NCBI GenBank assembly: GCA_025352625.1
Contig: JANXSR010000110.1
Span: forward strand, 1-41,531
Source of the DNA: Ferruginibacter sp.
GTDB taxonomy: Bacteria; Bacteroidota; Bacteroidia; Chitinophagales; Chitinophagaceae
Length of the DNA stretch: 41,531 bases
Reading direction: 5' to 3'
Part shown: positions 16,884-26,858 of the stretch, piece after piece
How the letters are laid out: every line of letters begins with the position of its first letter
Position numbering within the stretch: the first letter of the stretch is position 1
Position numbers and translations under genes: made by a program
Notes under the pieces: model-generated
Databases searched by the model: none
What the model was told of the DNA's origin: nothing
The model's input: the letters and a program-made list of their open reading frames with translations, nothing else

Positions 16884-18227
16884 ATGATTAAAATCTTTGT
16901 AACCTTTCTTTCAATATTTGTTTTCAGTATAGCTGCTATTGCGCAGCAACCTGCTTCAAAAGAACAGCAGGATTTGGAAAAGCAGCGCCAGCAGTTGAAA
17001 CGGGAGATAGAAGAAACGCAGGATTTACTTAATAAAAACAAAAAAACTACTAAAGAAAATATTAGTTCACTGGCATTAATCAATAAGAAACTAAGCTTAC
17101 AGGAAAATGTGCTTGAAAATATAAACAGGGATATAAATTTATTGGATAATACCATTTTTAAATCTCAGCGAGATATTAATAAAATGCAATTATTATTGGA
17201 TACGCTTAAGCAGGATTATGCAAAGAGCATGATTTATTCTTATAAAAACAGGAGTAATTCTGATTTTTTAAATTTTATATTTTCAGCCTCCAGTTTTAAT
17301 GATGCCATTAAAAGGATAACCTATTTAAAAAGTTATAGAAATTACAGAGAGATGCAGGGGGAGAATATTTTACGTACCCAGGAGATATTGAAAAATCGTA
17401 TAAACGAATTGAGCACGAATAAGAAAAAGAAAAGTGCTGTGTTACAGATTCAAGGAAAAGAAGTAGATATTTTAGAAACACAAAAGGAAGAAAAGAACCA
17501 GGTAGTTAAGCAACTAAAAGCACAAGGAAAGGAATTAAATAACCAGGTAGCTGCTAAGAAAAAGCAAATGATGAAAGTTAGCAATGCTATTACCGCTGCC
17601 ATTAGAAGAGCTGTTGATGATGCCAGGCGGGCATCCGCAGCTAAAGCTACTGAAGATAGAAAAGTGAGAGAAGCAGAAATTAAGGCAGCAAAAAATAATA
17701 CTGCCAACAATCCCGATGAAACAAAAACCAAGTCCATTACTAAAGCACCTAAAAAAGGAACCCCTGCTGCGCCTGTTAACAAAGAGAGTGAATTACTAAA
17801 CACTTCTGCCGCTATAACCTTGAATGAGAATTTCAGGATAAATCAGGGAAAACTTCCCTGGCCTGTAGATAAAGGATATCCCCTTTTGCACTTTGGACCT
17901 AATAAAGTTGGTGATGTGACAATTGTAAGCGATGGTATTTCTATTGGCTGTGAAATAGGAACACCCGTAAAAATAATTTTCGGTGGAGAAGTAGTATTGG
18001 TTAATAATTATGATGATGTACAAATGGTGGTGGTGAAACACGGCACCTATTTTACCGGATATAGTAATTTATCGGGTGTGAATTTAAGTAAAGGACAAAC
18101 CGTGCAAACAGGACAGGTTATAGGCAAGGTAGCTGCTAACTTAGATGGAATAGGGGCTATGGATTTAATTATTAGTAACGAAAAAGGAAACGATCTTAAT
18201 CCTGAAGTTTGGCTAAGGCGTCGATAA
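16884..18227 (+). CDS. EnvC-like murein hydrolase activator (coiled coil plus degenerate LytM/M23 domain)
   Basis: Signal peptide, long coiled coil (KEQQDLEKQRQQLKREIEETQ...), C-terminal M23-like barrel GDVTIVSDGISIGCEIGTPVKIIFGGEVVLVNNYDDVQMVVVKHGTYFTGYSNLSGVNLSKGQTVQTGQVIG. Confidence 0.9.
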   Translation: MIKIFVTFLSIFVFSIAAIAQQPASKEQQDLEKQRQQLKREIEETQDLLNKNKKTTKENISSLALINKKLSLQENVLENINRDINLLDNTIFKSQRDINKMQLLLDTLKQDYAKSMIYSYKNRSNSDFLNFIFSASSFNDAIKRITYLKSYRNYREMQGENILRTQEILKNRINELSTNKKKKSAVLQIQGKEVDILETQKEEKNQVVKQLKAQGKELNNQVAAKKKQMMKVSNAITAAIRRAVDDARRASAAKATEDRKVREAEIKAAKNNTANNPDETKTKSITKAPKKGTPAAPVNKESELLNTSAAITLNENFRINQGKLPWPVDKGYPLLHFGPNKVGDVTIVSDGISIGCEIGTPVKIIFGGEVVLVNNYDDVQMVVVKHGTYFTGYSNLSGVNLSKGQTVQTGQVIGKVAANLDGIGAMDLIISNEKGNDLNPEVWLRRR

Positions 18228-18230
18228 ATA

Positions 18231-19349
18231 TTAAATCAAACGCTGGTATAATTTTTCATATTGTGGTACGATATTTCCAATATCGAATTTTCTTGCCTGC
18301 GCAAGGGCATTTGCTTTAAAACGATTGTGGGTTTCCTTATCCGCTAAAATAAGAATTGCGTTTTTACACATGCCTTCTACATCACCGACGTTACTCATGT
18401 AGCCACAGTTGCCATTGATGACTATTTCAGGCAGGCCTCCTGCATTGGTTGATATTACGGGCACTTCTGCAGCCATTGCTTCCAACGCAGCTAAGCCAAA
18501 ACTTTCGTATTCGCTGGTTAATAAAAATAAATCAGCAATGGGTAATATGTCTTCCATTTGCTCTTGTTTACCTAAAAATTTAATGGCATCACAGGCATTG
18601 CTATCTCTTGCAGCAGCTTCAATAGGGGGGCGTTCCGGACCATCTCCCAATAGTAATAATTTGGAAGGAATTTTTTCGTTGATAAGTAAAAAAGCCTTTA
18701 CTACATCATCTACTCTTTTAACCTTACGGAAATTACTTGCATGTACAATTATTTTTTCTCCATTGGGTGCAATTAATTTTTTAAATGCGTCAACAGGTTT
18801 TCTGTTAAAACGTTTTACATCTACAAAGTTGTGAATTACTTCAATCTCTTTTTCAATAGCAAAGTTTTTATAAGTTTCCTCCTTAAGGTTGTCAGAAACT
18901 GCAGTAAGAATATCGCTTTCATTCATTGAAAATGTAACAACTGGGCGATAGGTTTTATCTCTTCCAACCAGTGTTATATCTGTGCCATGTAAAGTAGTAA
19001 TTACCGGTATGTTTTTACCTTCCTTAGCCAATATTTGTTTGGCCATATATGCTGCTGAAGCGTGTGGAATGGCATAATGTACGTGTAGTAACTCTATGCT
19101 ATTATTGATAATTACATCCACCATCATACTTGATAAGGCAGTTTCATAAGGAGGGTAGTCAAAAAGAGGATAAGTAGGTACCCTTACTTCGTGATAAAAT
19201 ATATTGGTATGAAAATGACTTAACCTTACAGGCTGCTGGTAAGTAATGAAATGTATATTGTGCCCTTTGTCAGCAAGAGCCTTTCCTAATTCTGTAGCTA
19301 ATACTCCACTTCCTCCGAACGTAGGGTAACAAACAATCGCAATATTCAT
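18231..19349 (-). CDS. bshA: N-acetyl-alpha-D-glucosaminyl L-malate synthase (bacillithiol biosynthesis glycosyltransferase)
   Basis: MNIAIVCYPTFGGSGVLATELGKALADKGHNIHFITYQQPVRL; LLHVHYAIPHASAAYMAKQIL; GT4 motif YESFGLAALEAMAAEVPVISTNAGGLPEIV. Confidence 0.92.
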   Translation of the reverse strand: MNIAIVCYPTFGGSGVLATELGKALADKGHNIHFITYQQPVRLSHFHTNIFYHEVRVPTYPLFDYPPYETALSSMMVDVIINNSIELLHVHYAIPHASAAYMAKQILAKEGKNIPVITTLHGTDITLVGRDKTYRPVVTFSMNESDILTAVSDNLKEETYKNFAIEKEIEVIHNFVDVKRFNRKPVDAFKKLIAPNGEKIIVHASNFRKVKRVDDVVKAFLLINEKIPSKLLLLGDGPERPPIEAAARDSNACDAIKFLGKQEQMEDILPIADLFLLTSEYESFGLAALEAMAAEVPVISTNAGGLPEIVINGNCGYMSNVGDVEGMCKNAILILADKETHNRFKANALAQARKFDIGNIVPQYEKLYQRLI

Positions 19350-19661
19350 AATTTATATTTTTAGCGGCAATTTTATTAAGGCTGCAATTTACAGATTTAT
19401 TACCCATAGTATATTCCATTCATACATTATAATAATATCAATTAATTTTATGCCTAATGCATATTTGTAAAGCATTGCTCAAAAGAAAATTCTTGTAAGT
19501 AGTTTTTTACCTAAAACTGTCCTAACCAGATTATTAAAAAGCAATAATTTACATTATTTCCATGCTATTATTTCTTTGGAAATTATTGTTTTTACTCATT
19601 CAATAAATTAGTTGATTCATTTTATTTGTATTACAGCTAAATCGGTATGTTTGTTAATTCA

Positions 19662-21044
19662 ATGATGAATATGTTTAAAAAAATTGTATCGGCAGTAGCC
19701 ATTCTTTTATGTCAATTTATTTGTTTAGCACAAACAGAAGACTCAATTGCAATAAAGAAAATTTCAGATGAAGTATTGAGTAATGGGAATGCGTACGAAA
19801 ACCTGCGCTTTCTTTGTAAAAAAATTGGCCCTCGTTTATCAGGTTCGCCGCAGGCTCAAAAGGCGGTTGAAGCAACAGTAAGTATGTTAAAAGAAGCTGG
19901 GGCCGATACTGTTTATCTGCAACCTTGCATGGTGCCACATTGGGTAAGAGGTGAAAAAGAAAAGGGATTCATACATGTAGCAAATAAAGAAAAATATCTA
20001 TTGCATTTGTGTTCCTTGGGTAATTCAGAAGGTACGGGCAAAAAAGGTATTAGTGCCGGTGTGGTTGAGGCCAGAAGTTTTAAGGAACTGGAGCAAATAG
20101 GTGCGGCTGTTATAAAGGGAAAAATAGTTTTTCTAAATTTCCCAATGAACCCTACCTATGTTCATACATTCAGGGCTTATGGAGAAAGTGGAATTTCAAG
20201 ATGGGCGGGTGCTTCCAAAGCTGCAAGTTATGGAGCGATTGGAGTAATGGTTCGCTCTTTGGCAAGCAATGCAGATGATTTTCCTCACACAGGCGTAATG
20301 GCATACAATGATTCTTTTCCTAAAATTCCGGCGGTAGCAATTAGTACTAATGACGCAGAGTGGTTAAGTAAACAATTGAAATTAAAGATGCCATTAACAG
20401 CATCTTTCACCAACACCAGTAAAATGCTGGCAGATACAATTTCTTACAATGTGGTGGGCGAAATAAGAGGCAGTGAATTTCCACAACAAATTATTACTGT
20501 TGGAGGCCATTTAGATAGCTGGGATTTAGCAGAAGGTGCACAGGATGACGGTGCTGGATGTATGCAAAGTATTGAGGTTTTAAGAACTTTAAAAGCCACA
20601 GGCATAAAACCAAAACGAACCATTAGGGCAGTAATGTTTATGAATGAAGAAAATGGAGGGCGTGGGGGAGAAAAATACCTGGAGCTTGCAGAAAAAAATA
20701 AGGAGCAACATTTGTTTGGATTGGAAAGTGATGAAGGGGGCTTTACACCACGTGGTTTTGGCCTTGAGATGAGTGAAGCACAGATTAATAAAGTTGCACA
20801 ATGGAAAAATTTATTTTATCCTTATGGAGTATATGAATTAGTGGCAGGTGGTAGCGGCGCAGATGTAGGCCCACTTAAAAAAATTGGAGCCGCACTTGCA
20901 GGTTTAAATCCTGATAGCCAGCGTTATTTTGATGTACATCATGCAAGTAGTGATGTTTTTGAAAATGTTAGTAAAAGAGAACTTCATTTAGGTGCCCTTA
21001 ATATGACGGCCCTGATTTACCTGGTTGATAAGTACGGATTATAG
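19662..21044 (+). CDS. M28 family metallopeptidase (carboxypeptidase Q-like); called ORF start 19647 lies in a putative -7 element
   Basis: GGHLDSWDLAEGAQDDGAG, MFMNEENGGRGGEKYLE, LESDEGGFTPRGFG, YFDVHHASSDVFENV; signal peptide KKIVSAVAILLCQFICLAQ. Confidence 0.9.
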   Translation: MMNMFKKIVSAVAILLCQFICLAQTEDSIAIKKISDEVLSNGNAYENLRFLCKKIGPRLSGSPQAQKAVEATVSMLKEAGADTVYLQPCMVPHWVRGEKEKGFIHVANKEKYLLHLCSLGNSEGTGKKGISAGVVEARSFKELEQIGAAVIKGKIVFLNFPMNPTYVHTFRAYGESGISRWAGASKAASYGAIGVMVRSLASNADDFPHTGVMAYNDSFPKIPAVAISTNDAEWLSKQLKLKMPLTASFTNTSKMLADTISYNVVGEIRGSEFPQQIITVGGHLDSWDLAEGAQDDGAGCMQSIEVLRTLKATGIKPKRTIRAVMFMNEENGGRGGEKYLELAEKNKEQHLFGLESDEGGFTPRGFGLEMSEAQINKVAQWKNLFYPYGVYELVAGGSGADVGPLKKIGAALAGLNPDSQRYFDVHHASSDVFENVSKRELHLGALNMTALIYLVDKYGL

Positions 21045-21064
21045 TAAACTCAAAAAAATAAATT

Positions 21065-21478
21065 ATGGACGATCAAAAATCATCAACTTTGCAATCCAAA
21101 AAAACGGGCGGCTTCAAAAAATTTCTTCGGTGGTTTGCATTTATTGCATTGTTACTATTTGCAATCATTTTTTGGTGGCAATATTATTACACTTTTAGTA
21201 CCGGGTTACAGGGAGGTAAAATGCAGAAAATATCTTACAAAGGAAATATTTTTAAAACCTGGGAAGGATACCTGCTTATTAGTCTTTCAACTACTGATAA
21301 CAACTTTACATTAACCTCAAAAGAATTTCCTTTTTCTGTAAAAAACGACAGTATTGCTCATGTACTGGAGAAATATGAGGGCAAAAGAGTTAAAGTAAGA
21401 TATCAGCAAAAAAATGGAACCTTGCCCTGGCGTGGAGATACGCCCTACATTGTTGATGAAGTTACAGTAGATGAATAG
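21065..21478 (+). CDS. Single-pass membrane protein of unknown function, likely co-transcribed with the M28 peptidase
   Basis: 137-aa ORF with one TM (WFAFIALLLFAIIFWW), 20 nt downstream of the peptidase. Confidence 0.7.
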   Translation: MDDQKSSTLQSKKTGGFKKFLRWFAFIALLLFAIIFWWQYYYTFSTGLQGGKMQKISYKGNIFKTWEGYLLISLSTTDNNFTLTSKEFPFSVKNDSIAHVLEKYEGKRVKVRYQQKNGTLPWRGDTPYIVDEVTVDE

Positions 21479-21484
21479 CAATTA

Positions 21485-22186
21485 TTAAAAACAACTTAGT
21501 AAAAATATAACCGGCTTTTTATGAAAGTCGGTTATATCATTTTTCCACTCGCTTATAGTTTTTGTTTTTACAAACTCGTTGCTGCCGGTAAGCTCTGCCG
21601 CAATACAAATTTTTGTTGTTGGTTTACAGGTTCTTAAAAGAGATTCAATAAGCTGGTTGTTGCGGTAGGGGGTTTCAATAAAAATAATAGTACTTCTTTT
21701 TTTTTGCGAAGTAGTTTCCAACTCTTTAATTGTTTTAATTCTTTCACCATTGTCAATTGGCAGGTAGCCTACAAATTCAAACTGCTGTCCGTTCATACCG
21801 CTCGCCATTAATGCAAGTAGTATAGAACTTGGTCCTACCAATGGTTTTACTATAACGTTCATTTGCTGTGCCACTTCAATTAAGATTTGTCCAGGGTCGG
21901 CAATACCGGGGCAACCGGCTTCGCTAATGATGGCAATATTTTTATTCTCTTTTATTTTTTGCCTGAAACTATTTTTTTGTTCCTCTTCTGCTTTATGAAT
22001 CGTAAACCATTCAAAGTCATCAATTACAATTTCCTTACAAATGCTTTTTAAAAAACGGCGTGCTGTGCGTTCGTTTTCTGCAAATATTACCCGGCAATTT
22101 TTAACGGCATCAATAATGTAAAGTGGTATTGTGTTAATAGCCATTTCATCTAACACCGATGGAATTAAATATATGGTAGAACTCAT
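21485..22186 (-). CDS. SAM-dependent tetrapyrrole-methylase-fold methyltransferase, RsmI-related
   Basis: IYLIPSVLDE.., VIFAENERTARRFLK, IAIISEAGCPGIADPGQILIE, VKPLVGPSSILLALMASGMNGQQFEFVGYLP. Confidence 0.88.
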   Translation of the reverse strand: MSSTIYLIPSVLDEMAINTIPLYIIDAVKNCRVIFAENERTARRFLKSICKEIVIDDFEWFTIHKAEEEQKNSFRQKIKENKNIAIISEAGCPGIADPGQILIEVAQQMNVIVKPLVGPSSILLALMASGMNGQQFEFVGYLPIDNGERIKTIKELETTSQKKRSTIIFIETPYRNNQLIESLLRTCKPTTKICIAAELTGSNEFVKTKTISEWKNDITDFHKKPVIFLLSCF

Positions 22187-22953
22187 AAAATGACTTGCTT
22201 TGTTTTATAAAAACTGATAGTGGCAGCTACAACGGCATAACTTGGTGCCAGTATCCATCCTACAATAATTATGGCATGCATCAGGTAAAAAACAATGCCA
22301 TTACCCACAGCCAGGCCTTTGTGTTTACCAATAAACTCAATACTTTGAGATGTTGATAATTTATTTCTTTCACAACTGTAATCCAGCATTGCAAACCCAA
22401 GGTAATAGCATTCTATGATTAACGCAATTAGCGGGGTGAACCAACCTACAAATGGGATGAATGATAATATTAAAATAGATAAGGTGTATACCGTTTGCCA
22501 CAAGGCATTACGCAGTGCCAGTTTAATACCACGTGCAATATCTTTTAGTAATTGTGCAAAACTAAAAGGAAAATCCCTGCCCTCCATGATAGCTTCTGTT
22601 TTTTCGCTCAAATAAGCAAATAGTGGAGAGCCAATGATCAGGAAAAGAAATTTAAAAAGAGAAAAATAAAAAAGGAGTAATACAAGTTGCAAAATCACTT
22701 GTCCAAAAATAAAGAGAAATTTAAGCCAGCTTCCTTCAATGGTATACATCCATTTTTTTAATCCTGTAATTGAAAAAAGTGAATCAATAGCTTGTCCACT
22801 GCTGATCCAAAAAAGATAAATCCCTGCACAGAATAAAATTGAATAAAGAAATCCGGGGATTAAAATCCATTTCCATAACCGGTGCTTTACAATAAAGCGG
22901 TGGGCTTCAAGATAGGATTGTATGGCAATGATGATATCTTTTAACATGCTCAA
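22183..22953 (-). CDS. EI24 domain (CysZ-like) membrane protein
   Basis: Multi-TM; FPFSFAQLLKDIARGIKLALRN, FIPFVGWFTPLIALIIECYYLGFAMLDYSCERNKLS; ATGA overlap with the downstream methylase. Confidence 0.82.
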   Translation of the reverse strand: MSMLKDIIIAIQSYLEAHRFIVKHRLWKWILIPGFLYSILFCAGIYLFWISSGQAIDSLFSITGLKKWMYTIEGSWLKFLFIFGQVILQLVLLLFYFSLFKFLFLIIGSPLFAYLSEKTEAIMEGRDFPFSFAQLLKDIARGIKLALRNALWQTVYTLSILILSFIPFVGWFTPLIALIIECYYLGFAMLDYSCERNKLSTSQSIEFIGKHKGLAVGNGIVFYLMHAIIIVGWILAPSYAVVAATISFYKTKQVIL

Positions 22954-23034
22954 TTATTCAAGGTTATTGATTATCGCTGATTATTTATAGGATGCCTGAT
23001 TAAATATAAATTTGTATTTAAAAGTACAGATAAG

Positions 23035-23643
23035 TTGAAGAAATTAACTATTGAATTTTATAATCGCAAAAATGTACTACTTATTGCCAGGCAATTACTT
23101 GGTAAAATAGTACAAACTAATTTTAATGGACAAATAACAAGTGGAAGGATAGTAGAGACCGAGGCATATATTGGAATTACTGACAGAGCATCACACGCCT
23201 GGTTAGCAAAGCGAACAGCACGTAACGAACACATGTATGCGCAGGCAGCCACAGCCTATGTTTATATTTGTTACGGTATACACCAAATGTTTAATATTGT
23301 TACCAATAAAATGGAAATTCCAGATGCTGTTTTGATAAGGGCTGTGGAGCCAATTGAAGGAATTGATACAATGGTGTTGCGAACAGGGAAAAAAATAGCA
23401 GATGCTACAATAACCAAAGGGCCTGGTAATGTTGCTAAAGCACTCGGTATAAACAAAATTCATTCAGGAGAAAATTTATTGGGTAACAATATCTTCCTAA
23501 TGGCCGACGCTAATTTCATAAGTGAAGAACAAATAGGAATTAGTAAACGTATAGGTGTGGACTATGCTGGCGAAGACGCATTGTTGCCATATCGTTTTTA
23601 TTTGAAGGGAAATAAATATGTAAGTGGGAAGCCATCTGGTTAA
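23035..23643 (+). CDS. DNA-3-methyladenine glycosylase (AAG/MPG family), TTG start
   Basis: ARQLLGKIVQTNFNGQITSGRIVETEAYIGITDRASHAW, TAYVYICYGIHQMFNIVT, VLIRAVEPIEG, GPGNVAKALGI. Confidence 0.93.
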   Translation: MKKLTIEFYNRKNVLLIARQLLGKIVQTNFNGQITSGRIVETEAYIGITDRASHAWLAKRTARNEHMYAQAATAYVYICYGIHQMFNIVTNKMEIPDAVLIRAVEPIEGIDTMVLRTGKKIADATITKGPGNVAKALGINKIHSGENLLGNNIFLMADANFISEEQIGISKRIGVDYAGEDALLPYRFYLKGNKYVSGKPSG

Positions 23644-23706
23644 AGTTTTTCTTTCGATTGAAATAACAAAGCATATTACTGTTAAACAGGAAAAATAATA
23701 GTAAAT

Positions 23707-23734
23707 AAAAAAGGAAGCAATGGCTTCCTTTTTT
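23707..23734. terminator. Bidirectional terminator between convergent AAG and PorP/SprF genes
   Basis: Perfect 12-bp stem AAAAAAGGAAGC / GCTTCCTTTTTT with 4-nt loop; A/T tracts on both sides. Confidence 0.9.
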
Positions 23735-23755
23735 GAAATTGTATAATTGATTTCA

Positions 23756-24760
23756 TTAAAATTTCGGACAAGGAATACTCTTTCCTTTGGTAGATGCCTT
23801 TTTAATATAGATAAGAGAAAACTCCGAACCTCCCCGACTACTTGTAGCAGCTTTAAGACTGCTGGTATTAATATCATAACTGGCCCCAATGCGCAACCCA
23901 TTTATTTCTAAACCAATGTAAGGGATAATAGCATCGCCAATCCTAAGCCAGGAACCAAAATATACACTTACCGGGTTATTGTCATCCTGTGTAAGATTTG
24001 CTGCTAAAGCACCTCCCAATACTGTTTCGGTCGCTTTGTTTTGAAATTGAAAAATGGCGGATGTAAAAACAGAGAGATTATTGCCAATTGGGAAAGAACC
24101 GCCACCATGTACTGTCATTCTGGAAGATAAGTTCCAGGTTTTATCAATAAAACTTAAGCTAGGTTTATTAATATGATAAATGGAAGTTCCTAGGTAATAA
24201 TTATTAATGCCATTGGTGGAACCTGAATATAAAATACCGGCATTTAAATCAAAGTAGTTTTGATTACTTCCATTATTAAGATTTTCGGCAGTAGTTCCGG
24301 TAAACCCGTTTTGTGTTAACTGATCTTCAAAAGTCAATTTGGTAAAATCTAAAATGGCACTGGAGTAGGTAGCCTGAAATCCGCCACCAATGGTATTGTA
24401 TCCGTCTTCATCCAATGCTTTGTGATAGCTTAATGAAAGAGATCCGTAATTTAACTTTAAAGCGGCATCAGCACTTTGATCGCTTAGTCCCGAAATGCCA
24501 ATTCCAAAAACATCTCCTTCGGGAATCTTATTTTTTAAAATAGCAAAATCTATGGAAGCGCTTGTGGTTACATAAGCCTTTGGAATGGAAGGCCATTGGT
24601 CTCTGTGGTTGGCAGCTACACGCCACTGACCATCAAACTTACCAGTGAAAGCTGGATTTAAAGTAAGCGGCGAGGCAAAAAATTGCGAAAAATGGGGATC
24701 CTGTGCATTAACTAAAATAGTAAACAGAAGTGTACAGGCAATTAAAACTAGTTTTCTCAT
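23756..24760 (-). CDS. PorP/SprF family type IX secretion-associated outer-membrane protein
   Basis: QDPHFSQFFASPLTLNPAFTGKFDGQWRVAANHRDQWPSI; DLNAGILYSGS; IGASYDIN. Confidence 0.93.
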   Translation of the reverse strand: MRKLVLIACTLLFTILVNAQDPHFSQFFASPLTLNPAFTGKFDGQWRVAANHRDQWPSIPKAYVTTSASIDFAILKNKIPEGDVFGIGISGLSDQSADAALKLNYGSLSLSYHKALDEDGYNTIGGGFQATYSSAILDFTKLTFEDQLTQNGFTGTTAENLNNGSNQNYFDLNAGILYSGSTNGINNYYLGTSIYHINKPSLSFIDKTWNLSSRMTVHGGGSFPIGNNLSVFTSAIFQFQNKATETVLGGALAANLTQDDNNPVSVYFGSWLRIGDAIIPYIGLEINGLRIGASYDINTSSLKAATSSRGGSEFSLIYIKKASTKGKSIPCPKF

Positions 24761-24910
24761 TTTAAAAAATAATTCAGAATATTAAAGATAACCATTTGCA
24801 ATATAAAGCTGCAAAGGTTCCTGTAAAAGTTTCTTAATCAGTAATAAAGCTGTGTATTAATTTATTTATGATGTGTACAGATTGAAATTTTTATAAAAGA
24901 GACAAAATTA

Positions 24911-25561
24911 TTATGATTGCATTTTTTGTCCAAATGCTAAATCTCCAGCATCGCCCAAACCTGGTACAATATACCCTTTCCCTGTAATCTCGTCATCAAT
25001 ATCTCCACACCAAATGGTCGCCTTGGGCTGTTCTCTCAATACAAACTCAATACCTACTGTGCATGCGATGGCACAAACAATGTGAATTTCCTCTATAACG
25101 CCTTCTGCTTTCAGGTATTGTATGGCCTTTACTAAAGATGCGCCGGTAGCTATCATCGGATCACTGATAATTAACACTTTTCCGTCTATTTCAGGGCAAC
25201 TGAGGTATTCGATGCTTATTTCAAAAGTACCATCGGGTTTATGCTTTCGATAGGCACTGATAAATGCATTTTCTCCTTTATCAAAATAATTAAGCAATCC
25301 ATTATGCAAACCAAGTCCTGCTCTTAAAATAGTTGCAAGCACCGGTTGTGATTTCAACATTTTGCAATTGGCTATTCCTAGTGGGGTAGTAATCTCCTTT
25401 TCTTCCCAGGCTAAAGTTTTACTTATTTCATAGGCTGCCACCTCCCCAATTCTTTCCAGGTTTTTACGAAACCGCATCCTGTCATTTTGCACTTCAACAT
25501 CTCTTAATTCGCTAACCCAATTGCTTATCAGTGAATGTTGGTCGCTGAGATTAATTACCAT
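24911..25561 (-). CDS. upp: Uracil phosphoribosyltransferase
   Basis: RMRFRKNLERIGEVAAYEISKTL, PVLATILRAGLGLHNGLLNYF, VLIISDPMIATGASLVKAIQYLK, VPGLGDAGDLAFG. Confidence 0.95.
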   Translation of the reverse strand: MVINLSDQHSLISNWVSELRDVEVQNDRMRFRKNLERIGEVAAYEISKTLAWEEKEITTPLGIANCKMLKSQPVLATILRAGLGLHNGLLNYFDKGENAFISAYRKHKPDGTFEISIEYLSCPEIDGKVLIISDPMIATGASLVKAIQYLKAEGVIEEIHIVCAIACTVGIEFVLREQPKATIWCGDIDDEITGKGYIVPGLGDAGDLAFGQKMQS

Positions 25562-25649
25562 GAATATATTTTTTGAAACTTTGAATTTGAAATTTGAAAT
25601 TGCACCCCAAACCTACGTTGTAAAAGTAAGAATTAAAACTTCAAAAAAC

Positions 25650-26741
25650 ATGATTTACAGGGCAATTGGGATAATGAGTGGCAGTTCGTTGGACGGGGTG
25701 GATATAGCTTTTGTAGAATTTACAGAAACGGGCGGTAAATGGAGTTACGAAATTATAGCAGCAGATTGTTTAGCATATTCGGATGAATGGAGAGGTAAGT
25801 TATTATCTGCAGTTGATCTTTCTGCATTTAATTATCAACTCTTGCACATAGATTATGGACATTATATAGGCAATAAAATAAATGAGTTTATTGAGACGAA
25901 CAATTTGCAGCATCGGGTAAATTTAATTGCCTCACATGGCCACACAACTTTTCATTTACCGCATAAAAAAATGACTGCACAATTGGGCGATGGTGCTGCA
26001 ATTGCCGCTGAAACCAAATTACCTGTAGTGAGTGATCTGCGGAATATGGATGTAGCTTTTGGCGGACAGGGTGCACCAATAGTACCAATAGGAGAAAAAT
26101 TATTGTTTGAAGAATATCAATTCTTTTTAAATATTGGAGGCATTGCTAATATTTCTATAAATCAAAGAGGAAATTATAGAGCATTTGATATTTGTGCTGC
26201 TAACAGAATATTGAATATGCTGGCTGCAGAAAAGGGTTTTGACTATGATGAAGGTGGAATGATGGCCTCCTCAGGAGAAGTAGACAGGAATTTATTGCAA
26301 CAATTGAATGTCCTTGATTACTACCGTCAACCTGCTCCAAAGTCATTGGCCAATGAATTTGGCACATCTGTAGTTTACCCAATAATTAAAAATGCAGGCC
26401 TTTCTGTTGAGGATGCATCAAGAACTTATATAGAACACATAGCTTTGCAAATACAAACTGCTATTATGGATAATGAGGTATCCGAGGCAAATAAAAAAAT
26501 GTTGGTTACCGGTGGCGGGGCGTTCAATATATTTTTAATGGAAAGATTATCTGTTTTATTAAAGGAAGAAGAAATAACTATTGTTGTACCGCATAATCAA
26601 TTGGTGCAATACAAAGAGGCGCTGATTATGGCATTGATGGGGGTGCTACGCTGGAGAGAAGAGGCAAATGTTTTATCGTCTGTAACCGGTGCTTTGCAAA
26701 ATAGTATTGGCGGGGCGCTGTGGTTAGGAACAGAAGCTTAG
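25650..26741 (+). CDS. anmK: Anhydro-N-acetylmuramic acid kinase (start revised from 25521 to ATG 25650)
   Basis: MIYRAIGIMSGSSLDGVDIAFVEF, IASHGHTTFHLP, TAQLGDGAAIAAETKLPVVSDLRNMDVAFGGQGAPIVPIGEKLLF. Confidence 0.95.
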   Translation: MIYRAIGIMSGSSLDGVDIAFVEFTETGGKWSYEIIAADCLAYSDEWRGKLLSAVDLSAFNYQLLHIDYGHYIGNKINEFIETNNLQHRVNLIASHGHTTFHLPHKKMTAQLGDGAAIAAETKLPVVSDLRNMDVAFGGQGAPIVPIGEKLLFEEYQFFLNIGGIANISINQRGNYRAFDICAANRILNMLAAEKGFDYDEGGMMASSGEVDRNLLQQLNVLDYYRQPAPKSLANEFGTSVVYPIIKNAGLSVEDASRTYIEHIALQIQTAIMDNEVSEANKKMLVTGGGAFNIFLMERLSVLLKEEEITIVVPHNQLVQYKEALIMALMGVLRWREEANVLSSVTGALQNSIGGALWLGTEA

Positions 26742-26858
26742 TAACGCATAAGGCTGAACGTAATTCTGTTATTGAAAGATAAGCTTCCACATTTTGTCTT
26801 CCGTATTTTCAACAAACTATTTCAGTAATATTTATTTTAATTGTATAAATTTTTTTAC

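Noticed and set aside
21509-21534. Hairpin AACCGGCTTT..AAAGTCGGTT near the RsmI-like 3' end
   Set aside because: Lies within the CDS and is imperfect; not called as a terminator
23497-23901. Minus-strand 134-aa ORF across the 3' end of aag and porP
   Set aside because: Spans the bidirectional terminator and overlaps two well-supported genes
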